A DNA stretch of 64,000 nucleotides from Castellaniella sp040276085 (lineage in GTDB: Bacteria; Pseudomonadota; Gammaproteobacteria; Burkholderiales; Burkholderiaceae_B). The stretch lies in the NCBI RefSeq assembly GCF_040276085.1, contig NZ_JBELOK010000005.1, positions 1 through 64,000 of the forward strand, read 5' to 3'. Of this stretch, positions 58,528 to 64,000 are shown in pieces. Numbering within the stretch: the first letter of the stretch is position 1; every line of letters starts with the position of its first letter. The position numbers were made by a program, and so were the translations under genes. The notes under the pieces were generated by a model that was given only the letters and a program-made list of their open reading frames with translations, did not search any database and had not been told where the DNA came from.

Positions 58528-59928
58528 ATGTCCGTTCAGAGTGACAACCGGGTCGCGGGGCCATTCGACGGCAACGGCCTGACAACTAATTTCAGCTTCG
58601 AATTCACGGTATTCCAAGCGAGTGACGTGCTTGCCATCAAGACAGGCACGGATGACATCGAATTGCCTCTGAAAAAGGATGTCGATTACACCGTCACGCT
58701 GAATGACTCCACGGAAGGCGGCACCGTCATCCTCACGACACCGCTGGAAACTGGCTCGAAACTCACGCTGACCAGCCAGCTGGACGCCACCCAAGGCCTT
58801 AAAATCCCCAACCTGTCCTCGTTCCTTCCGGAAACGGTGGAACGCGCCCTGGACAAACTCACCATCCTGGTGCAACAGCTTGCTGACAAGGTAAGCCGCA
58901 CGGTGCAGGCGCCCATTTCGGGCGGTACGTCCGCCTCGCAGCTGCTGGAACAACTCGCCGAACAGCTGCCGCTGGTGGCAGCGGTCTACACCCATCTGGC
59001 CTATATCAAGGCGGTGTCGGAGAACCAGGCGAACGTCGATACCGTGGCGGTCAGCATTGACCCCATCAACGCCATTGCTGCTGACATGGCCGGCAGTTGG
59101 GCCGCTGGCGTCACCTATGATTTCGGTTCGGTGGGCGAACCCCCGGCTGGCGGCACCACCAGCCCCCTGGGCAACATCGTGACGGTGGCCGGACATATTG
59201 CCAACGTGGACACGGTGGCCGGTGGTATCGCCGATGTCGGCACCGTCAGCCTGAACATATCAGCGGTCAATGCGGTGGCGGCCGACTTGGCCAGCGTGAA
59301 CAGCGTGGTGGCCAACGAGGCCAATATCAACACCGTAGCGGCTGACCTGCTGAATATCAATAGCGTAGCGGCCAGCATCGGCAACGTGGATGCGGTTGCA
59401 GCCGACCTGACCAATATCGGCGCCGTGCTGGCCGACAAGGCCAACATTGATGCCGTGGCCGGGAACAAGGTCAACATTGATGCCGTGGCCGGGAACAAGG
59501 TCAACATCGACGCGGCAGTATCCAACCAGGCCAACATCAATGCCGTGGTGGCCAATGCCACGAACGTGAATACGGTGGCCGGAAGTATCGGCAACGTGGA
59601 TACGGTGGCGGCAAGCAACGTGGCCGTGGGGGCCGTGGCGACCGATTTGCAAGGCGCCCCGGTCGCCATCGACTATGGCAGCGTGGCTGACCCTGCCGCC
59701 AACCCCGCCACACCCACGGGCGTGCTGGCCTCCGTATACAGCAACGCCAGCGACATCAGTACGGCGGCCAGCAACATGGCGGCCATACAGAACGTTTCAG
59801 CAAACATGGCCTCGATCCTCGCGGCACTGTCTGGCGCGGTGGCGGCCGCCAACAACCTTTCCGAATTGACCGACCCGGCGGCAGCGCGGGCCAATCTTGG
59901 CCTGGCCGACATGGGCGGCCTCGCTTAA
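58528..59928 (+). CDS. Tail fibre protein
   Basis: 466 residues. The first 120 (DNRVAGPFDGNGLTTNFSFEFTVF ... PETVERALDKLTILVQQLADKVSR) match the virion-binding N domain of T7-like tail fibres. From about residue 165 a series of roughly ten-residue repeats of N-(I/V)-(D/N)-(A/T)-V-A type forms a shaft. The end SELTDPAAARANLGLADM is a common fibre tail. It carries the Mtd-like receptor protein encoded next, as in BPP-1. Confidence 0.85.
   Translation: MSVQSDNRVAGPFDGNGLTTNFSFEFTVFQASDVLAIKTGTDDIELPLKKDVDYTVTLNDSTEGGTVILTTPLETGSKLTLTSQLDATQGLKIPNLSSFLPETVERALDKLTILVQQLADKVSRTVQAPISGGTSASQLLEQLAEQLPLVAAVYTHLAYIKAVSENQANVDTVAVSIDPINAIAADMAGSWAAGVTYDFGSVGEPPAGGTTSPLGNIVTVAGHIANVDTVAGGIADVGTVSLNISAVNAVAADLASVNSVVANEANINTVAADLLNINSVAASIGNVDAVAADLTNIGAVLADKANIDAVAGNKVNIDAVAGNKVNIDAAVSNQANINAVVANATNVNTVAGSIGNVDTVAASNVAVGAVATDLQGAPVAIDYGSVADPAANPATPTGVLASVYSNASDISTAASNMAAIQNVSANMASILAALSGAVAAANNLSELTDPAAARANLGLADMGGLA
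59442..59501. repeat. 30-bp perfect tandem duplication in the tail-fibre gene
   Basis: Bases 59442-59471 and 59472-59501 are identical and encode two copies of VNIDAVAGNK-type units. Identity at silent positions indicates recent duplication. Confidence 0.95.
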
Positions 59929-59944
59929 ATCAGGAGCCTATTCA

Positions 59945-61102
59945 ATGTCTACTGCGATCCAGTACCGTGGCGGTACCACCGCCCAGCACGCGACCTTCAC
60001 CGGCAAGTTGCGTGAAGTCACCGTCGATACCGACAAGCACAGCCTTGTCGTGCACGATGGCGCCACGGCGGGCGGTTTCCCCACGGCCCGCGCGGAACTG
60101 TCCAAGCGCGCTTTCGTGAAGGCCAACCCCCGCGCCGTGGCATTCGCCCGCACGGGTTTTGCCACGGTATCGACCGGGCAGCAGCTGTACATCGACGTGG
60201 CCGACCTGGTGATTGCCTTCGCGGCCAATACTGCCGTCACGATGCCCGCCCTGACCGTGGGCACCGACTACGCCATCTACGCTTGCGCGGACGGCACCTT
60301 GCGCGCCGATGCGAGTTTCAGCGCACCCGCTGGGTACACCACGGCCAACAGCCGCCAGATTGGCGGCTTCCACTACGCCCCGGGCGCGAACGCCACCGGG
60401 CGCAATACGGGCGGCGACACTAGCATTCAAATCAACCCGTTCAGCCTGTGGGACTTGAAGTTCCGCCCGAACGTAGCCGACCCGCGCGGCATGGCGCTCA
60501 TCGCCGGTACCTTTTGGGCCGACATCTACATGCTGGGGGTGGATCACATCACCAACGGCACCAGCAAATACAACGTGGCCATGGCCACCGGCACGGCCCC
60601 GCCGAAGATTCCCACGATGTTCGGCGGCTCTGGATCGTCGGCATACCCGGATGGCAACTGGTTCAGCTTCCGTGAAGTCTTGATGTCCTACGGCAAGCGA
60701 TTCCCCCGCTACGCTGAATTCCAGGCCCTGGCCTATGGCGTCATGGAAAAGATTTCCTGCGGCCCAGCATCCGGCGGCAGCGCCCCGCTGACCGGCCAGA
60801 CCAACGCCGGCTACACCAGCACCTGGGAAAAGTTCACCAGCATCTTCGGCATCGTCCAGGCCACCGGCAACCTGTGGTCGTGGGGTGAAGAATTCGGCGG
60901 CCCCTATGGGGGTGCGGCCTATGTCGACACTCCGGACGCGCGCGGGCAGTACTACAACCAGCCGAACGCGGCGATATTCGGCGGCAGCTGGAACTTCACG
61001 GTCAACTCCGGTTCGCGTGCGTCGAACTGGGCCCTCGCCCCGTCGCTCTCGGGTGCGTACATCGGCGCGCGCGGCGTCTGTGACCACCTGATCCTTGGAT
61101 AG
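59945..61102 (+). CDS. mtd: Major tropism determinant (Mtd), DGR target protein
   Basis: 385 residues, strongly resembling BPP-1 Mtd along the whole length (STAIQYRGGTTAQHATFTG, ITMPAL-like segment, WDLKFRP, GARGVCDHLIL at the end). It is the receptor-binding protein: N-terminal beta-prism and trimer domains, then a C-type-lectin fold whose last 44 residues (342-385) are encoded by the variable repeat. Diversified residues face the host receptor. AGGAGCC precedes ATG 59945; the longer frame from 59897 overlaps the fibre gene and is not used. The stop codon overlaps the downstream hairpin. Confidence 0.95.
   Translation: MSTAIQYRGGTTAQHATFTGKLREVTVDTDKHSLVVHDGATAGGFPTARAELSKRAFVKANPRAVAFARTGFATVSTGQQLYIDVADLVIAFAANTAVTMPALTVGTDYAIYACADGTLRADASFSAPAGYTTANSRQIGGFHYAPGANATGRNTGGDTSIQINPFSLWDLKFRPNVADPRGMALIAGTFWADIYMLGVDHITNGTSKYNVAMATGTAPPKIPTMFGGSGSSAYPDGNWFSFREVLMSYGKRFPRYAEFQALAYGVMEKISCGPASGGSAPLTGQTNAGYTSTWEKFTSIFGIVQATGNLWSWGEEFGGPYGGAAYVDTPDARGQYYNQPNAAIFGGSWNFTVNSGSRASNWALAPSLSGAYIGARGVCDHLILG
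60967..61097 (+). repeat. DGR variable repeat (VR)
   Basis: Aligns without gaps to the template at a constant offset of 554. Seven of nine template AAC codons are changed (to AGC, TTC, GCC, CTC, CTC, GGT, TAC), 12 adenine positions in all. Bases 61061-61084 are identical to the template and form the GC-rich part before the initiation-of-homing region; 61085-61097 differ from the template as IMH does from IMH*. Confidence 0.93.
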
Positions 61103-61119
61103 CGGGCCGAAAGGCCCGC
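61102..61119 (+). promoter_or_regulatory. DGR target-recognition hairpin downstream of VR
   Basis: GCGGGCC and GGCCCGC form a 7-bp stem with a GAAA loop, starting on the last base of the mtd stop codon. In BPP-1 a hairpin or cruciform with a 4-base GRNA loop just behind IMH is needed for efficient retrohoming. Confidence 0.85.
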
Positions 61120-61130
61120 GCAAGGCGTAG

Positions 61131-61505
61131 ATGGAACCCATACAGGAAGCAACCAAGTGCTACGACCAAATGTTCATTGTGGAGAAATACGAGAAAGTTA
61201 TCTCGTATCTGTATCCCATTGCACAGAACATTCCGCGTCGGCACGGGGTTGCCCGAGACAAGTTTTTGGATTGCCTGCTGGGGCAGGTCAATCTTTTCAT
61301 CGTGGCGGGCAAATCCAACCAGGTCAGCAAGCTATACGCTGCCGACGCTGGACTGGCTACGCTGCGGTTCTGGTTGCGCTTTCTGGCGGGCATCCAGAAG
61401 CCCCATGCGATGACGCCCCATCAGGTCGAAGCAGCACAGGTGCTGATCGCCGAAGTGGGGAAAATCCTTGGGGCCTGGATTGCCCGGCTGAATCGCAGAG
61501 GGTGA
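61131..61505 (+). CDS. avd: DGR accessory variability determinant (Avd)
   Basis: 124 residues, nearly the same as I recall for BPP-1 Avd (MEPIQEATKCYDQMFIVEKYEKVISYLYPIAQ, AGKSNQVSKLYAADAGLA). Avd forms a basic pentameric four-helix barrel that binds the reverse transcriptase and template RNA. Located 28 bases after mtd and 15 bases before the template repeat, in standard order. Confidence 0.95.
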   Translation: MEPIQEATKCYDQMFIVEKYEKVISYLYPIAQNIPRRHGVARDKFLDCLLGQVNLFIVAGKSNQVSKLYAADAGLATLRFWLRFLAGIQKPHAMTPHQVEAAQVLIAEVGKILGAWIARLNRRG

Positions 61506-61792
61506 ACCGGGAACAATCCACGCGGCCATCTTTGGCGGGAACTGGAACAACACTGTCATCTCTGGTTCTCGTGCTTCGAACTGGAACAACGCTTTGTCGA
61601 ACTCCAACGCGAACATCGGCGCGCGCGGCGTCTGTGACTATCTACCCATTGCGCTCCAACGCTGTTACGACACGTTGGGCCGACCATGCAGTCAACGGTG
61701 GTCAGCCGGTTCTGTCCTGCTTCGGCGAACACACTACACGGTTCGGGCAAGCGCCGATTACTGAAAATGGAAAAGCGTACCCGGCATCCCCC
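61506..61792 (+). ncRNA. DGR RNA region (TR plus spacer)
   Basis: The 287 bases between avd and the RT gene hold TR (61521-61651) and a 141-base spacer (61652-61792). In BPP-1 the spacer after TR, of about the same length, contains the self-priming site for cDNA synthesis. The open frame that runs through here into the RT has no coding character and is not a gene. Confidence 0.7.
61521..61651 (+). repeat. DGR template repeat (TR)
   Basis: Read in the Mtd frame it codes AAIFGGNWNNTVISGSRASN and onward with nine AAC codons, the adenine-rich design that lets A-directed mutation change Asn to many residues. It lies between avd and the RT gene. It is transcribed as part of an RNA reaching into the spacer, which primes cDNA synthesis. 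Confidence 0.93.
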
Positions 61793-62794
61793 ATGAGTCA
61801 ACGAAATAGAAACCTGATCGACCGCATCACCACGTGGGAAAACCTGCAATCCGCCTTCGACAAGACAGCCAAGGGCAAACGCAAATCCTTCGGCTATCTG
61901 GAATTCAACCAGTACAAAAATCTGAACCTTCGCGCGATTCAAAGCGAACTGCTCGACGGCTCATACCGTCGCAGTCCCTTCCGGGAGTTCATGGTCTACG
62001 AGCCAAAGCCGCGCATGATCTCGGCGTTGACCTTTCAAGACCGGCTCGTCGAGCACGCGATTTGCAATGTGGTCGAGCCAATCTTCGATGCGGCCATGCT
62101 GCCCTATACCTTCGCCTGTCGCACGGGATACGGCACGCACGCCTGCGTGACACATTTGCAGGCCATGATGCGGCGCACGGGCGCAACGCACTACCTGCAA
62201 ACGGACTTCTCGAAATACTTTGCCAGCCTGTATCACCCGGTGCTCGCGGATATCGAGGCGAAGAAAATCCACGACGCGCGCACGCAAGCGCTCATGGATG
62301 AGATGCTTCCCCACGACAGCGACCGGGGTACGCCCATCGGCAGCCTGCTCTCGAAAATTCGCGCCAACACCTACGGCGGCGAGGCGGACAGGTTCCTGCA
62401 CCACACACTCAAGCAGAGGCATTGGGTGCGGTACATGGACGACATCGTTGTCCTCGGTCACGATGCAAGCGAATTGCGCGACGTGTTCGCGCGTTTGCAA
62501 GAGTTCTGCGTGCAACGCCTGCGCCTGCGTATCAGCCGCTGGTGCGTTGCTCCTATTTCGCATGGCGTGAACTTCGTCGGCTTTCGTACTTGGCCCGGCC
62601 ATAAGCTGCTGCGCAAATCATCCGTCGTGCGCATGAAGCGCAAGATCGCCGCGTGCATCAAGCACGGCGACACAGCGACGCTAAACAAAAGCCTCGTCTC
62701 GTGGCTTGGTCACGCGAAGTGGGCCGATTCCGAGAACCTAATCACTCACTTGGAGAACCGCTATGGCATTGCCTGTCATCAATACGCGCGCTGA
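61793..62794 (+). CDS. brt: DGR reverse transcriptase (Brt type)
   Basis: 333 residues, resembling the Bordetella phage RT: RNLIDRITTWENLQSAF, FREFMVYEPKPRMISALTF, FSKYFASLY, GTPIGSLLSKI and the catalytic YMDD at residues 214-217. No RNase H or maturase domain, as in other DGR enzymes. It makes cDNA from TR with errors at adenines; the cDNA replaces VR. The ATG at 61793 matches the known N terminus. No frameshift or stop is seen, so the enzyme looks functional. Its end overlaps the next gene by 32 bases. Confidence 0.95.
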   Translation: MSQRNRNLIDRITTWENLQSAFDKTAKGKRKSFGYLEFNQYKNLNLRAIQSELLDGSYRRSPFREFMVYEPKPRMISALTFQDRLVEHAICNVVEPIFDAAMLPYTFACRTGYGTHACVTHLQAMMRRTGATHYLQTDFSKYFASLYHPVLADIEAKKIHDARTQALMDEMLPHDSDRGTPIGSLLSKIRANTYGGEADRFLHHTLKQRHWVRYMDDIVVLGHDASELRDVFARLQEFCVQRLRLRISRWCVAPISHGVNFVGFRTWPGHKLLRKSSVVRMKRKIAACIKHGDTATLNKSLVSWLGHAKWADSENLITHLENRYGIACHQYAR

Positions 62795-63020
62795 TCTGGA
62801 CAAGATTCAAGACACGCCCGAACACACTGATTTCATGCTCTACCTGCGCGGCAGCATGACGCGCAGGGTGGACACGCAAGCCTACCCGGACGGGTACGGA
62901 CAGCCGGACTACACGGGCGATACGCTCGCCCCCGTGTGGACTGACGTGGAGGACTTGACGACCATCACGGCCCTGGGCTTCACGAAGGCGGAAGTGCTCG
63001 CCGCAACCGGGGGCGCATGA
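62763..63020 (+). CDS. Hypothetical phage protein, 85 residues
   Basis: Starts MALPVINTRADLDKIQDTPEH; acidic, no domain recognised. Overlaps the RT end by 32 bases and the next gene by 4 (ATGA). Small proteins like this follow the tail or DGR cassette in related phages. Confidence 0.65.
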   Translation: MALPVINTRADLDKIQDTPEHTDFMLYLRGSMTRRVDTQAYPDGYGQPDYTGDTLAPVWTDVEDLTTITALGFTKAEVLAATGGA

Positions 63021-63316
63021 TGCCGCTTTCCGACGATGCTATCGCCATAATCAAAGCCGTGCGGGAAACCACCTCGGACTTGGAAAAGAAGATCGCCGCA
63101 ATGCAAACCCAGCAGAAAGCAATTTTGGCGGGTTTCCCTGGGGGCGACCCGGACAGCCATCGGCGCTATCACGAGTCAGTTATCGAGTGGCGGGAACTGC
63201 GCAATCAAATGGTGCGTTCCGCGTTGCTTCAAGCCGCCAAAGTGGGCGGCCTAGGGGCTATAGTCTGGATAGCCTACGCCTTATGGCAGGCATTCAAAAT
63301 GGAGTTGATGAAATGA
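63017..63316 (+). CDS. Small membrane protein of the lysis cassette
   Basis: 99 residues. A helical, charged N-terminal region (with a probable coiled coil around residues 14-40) and one membrane helix near the C terminus (VGGLGAIVWIAYALWQAF). Could be a holin partner or spanin-like accessory protein. Its stop overlaps the endolysin start (ATGA). Confidence 0.6.
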   Translation: MMPLSDDAIAIIKAVRETTSDLEKKIAAMQTQQKAILAGFPGGDPDSHRRYHESVIEWRELRNQMVRSALLQAAKVGGLGAIVWIAYALWQAFKMELMK

Positions 63317-63792
63317 ATTTCGATACCGCGTTCGACCGTCTGCTGGGCCACGAGGGCGGCTACGTAAACAACCCGGCAGACCCCGGTGGGGAAACCAATT
63401 GGGGTATTAGCAAGCGCAGCTACCCCCACCTGAATATCAAGGATTTGACCCGCGAGCAGGCCAAGGACATTTATCTGCGCGATTTCTGGAACTACATCCA
63501 CGCCGACAAACTGTATGACGGCGTGGCGTTTCAGTTGCTGGACTTCGCCATCAACTCGGGCATTACCACCGCAGTACGGTATTTCCAGCGGGCTTTGGGC
63601 GTAGCCGACGACGGTCATTGGGGGCCAATCAGTCAGCGCGCCGCCAATGCCGCAAGCGAAACCGATCAGATCATGCTGCTTAATGCCGAGCGGTTGGACT
63701 TCATGACGCGTTTAAATAATTGGCCCAACGCCAGCCGGGGGTGGGCGCGGCGCATCGCGGGCAACTTGCGCTACGGCGCGGAGGATTCATAA
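63313..63792 (+). CDS. Endolysin, GH108 N-acetylmuramidase
   Basis: 159 residues. The GH108 signature FDRLLGHEGGYVNNPADPGGETNWGIS includes catalytic Glu14. The second half (DGVAFQLLDFAINSGITTAVRYFQ ... GVADDGHWGPIS) is a type 3 peptidoglycan-binding domain. It degrades the cell wall at lysis; no signal peptide, so a holin is needed. ATG at 63313; longer upstream frames overlap the membrane protein. Confidence 0.93.
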   Translation: MNFDTAFDRLLGHEGGYVNNPADPGGETNWGISKRSYPHLNIKDLTREQAKDIYLRDFWNYIHADKLYDGVAFQLLDFAINSGITTAVRYFQRALGVADDGHWGPISQRAANAASETDQIMLLNAERLDFMTRLNNWPNASRGWARRIAGNLRYGAEDS

Positions 63793-64000
63793 TGGACTGG
63801 AAAGACATCGCTGGGGTTGTCGGTAAGGCCGCCCCTATTGTGGGCGGACTGCTAGGAGGCCCGGCAGGCGCTGCCGTGGGCGGCCTGATTTCGACGGCCC
63901 TGGGAACGGACTCGTCGCCGGATGCCGTATCGGCGGCAATCCTGGCCGACCCCCAGGCGGCCATCAAATTAAAGGAACTGGAAACCAACTCGCGCGTCCA
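63792..64000 (+). CDS. 3TM-type holin, partial
   Basis: Starts MDWKDIAGVVGKAAPIVGG, then LLGGPAGAAVGGLISTALGT and DAVSAAILADPQAAIKLKELE, as in the GTA_holin_3TM family. The ATG shares its first base with the endolysin stop (TAATG). Cut off by the window end after 69 codons. Confidence 0.8.
   Translation, partial: MDWKDIAGVVGKAAPIVGGLLGGPAGAAVGGLISTALGTDSSPDAVSAAILADPQAAIKLKELETNSRV

Larger units (their letters stand above)
21045..64000. mobile_element. BPP-1-like temperate podovirus prophage (right end outside window)
   Basis: Everything from the tRNA-Asn 3' end to the window edge is phage: integrase and early replication genes on the minus strand, a repressor/Cro switch, then terminase, portal, capsid, internal virion proteins, tail fibre, DGR and lysis genes on the plus strand. 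Portal, tail-tube and internal virion proteins are of podovirus (T7-like) type, but no phage RNA polymerase is seen. The Mtd-Avd-RT cassette and cement protein point to relatives of Bordetella phage BPP-1. All genes look intact except one doubtful small reading frame, so the phage may be functional. Confidence 0.95.

Noticed and set aside
61157..61792. N-terminal extension of the reverse transcriptase through TR
   Set aside because: The frame is open by chance; known RTs of this type start at the 61793 ATG, and the region holds Avd and TR.

Overview
The window suggests a GC-rich betaproteobacterium, most likely of the Alcaligenaceae (Bordetella, Castellaniella, Pusillimonas and relatives). 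That rests on gene content: quinol-type NorB with divergent NorR, the DUF3422 protein, the efflux operon, and a prophage whose tropism genes closely resemble those of Bordetella phage BPP-1 as I remember them. No database search was run.

Host part, 1-21044. A nitric oxide reductase gene (norB, minus strand) faces its sigma-54 activator norR, with three GGT-N7-ACC activator sites and a -24/-12 promoter between them. Then come an SbmA/YddA-type ABC exporter, a SirB2 membrane protein, a YeiH exporter with its divergent LysR regulator, a patatin phospholipase and a DMT transporter. Next is a MarR-controlled tripartite drug efflux operon (outer-membrane factor, EmrA, EmrB); an identical 18-bp operator sits before marR and before the efflux genes. 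Housekeeping genes follow: thioesterase, tRNA-Thr(CGT), MAPEG protein, AI-2E family permease, DUF3422, DUF488, Hsp15 and tRNA-Asn(GTT).

Prophage part, from about 21045 past the right end. A podovirus-like prophage sits at the 3' end of tRNA-Asn. Its left arm (33402 down to 21082, minus strand) carries early genes: sliding-clamp-like protein, hexapeptide-repeat protein, DUF2800 nuclease-like protein, DUF2815 ssDNA-binding protein, HNH nuclease, family A DNA polymerase, VRR-NUC nuclease, methyltransferase, helicase, excisionase-like protein and integrase. The immunity region (33430-34250) has a repressor, a Cro-like protein and two nearly identical, inverted promoter/operator blocks that drive the left and right arms. 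The right arm carries a VapE-type replication protein, terminase, portal, scaffold, capsid, cement and tail-tube genes, internal virion proteins (one of about 2,290 residues), tail fibre, a diversity-generating retroelement (DGR) and lysis genes.

The DGR is the outstanding system: an Mtd-like receptor-binding protein with a 3' variable repeat, a GAAA-loop hairpin, Avd, a template repeat with nine AAC codons, and a YMDD reverse transcriptase, in BPP-1 order. Two other signals look undescribed. One is a four-copy late-promoter-like element that ends, in three copies, 6-7 bases before a start codon with no Shine-Dalgarno, suggesting leaderless late transcripts. The other is an 18-bp repeat array encoding G-I-E/K-A-G-x units, which also contains an assembly gap of 97 N.
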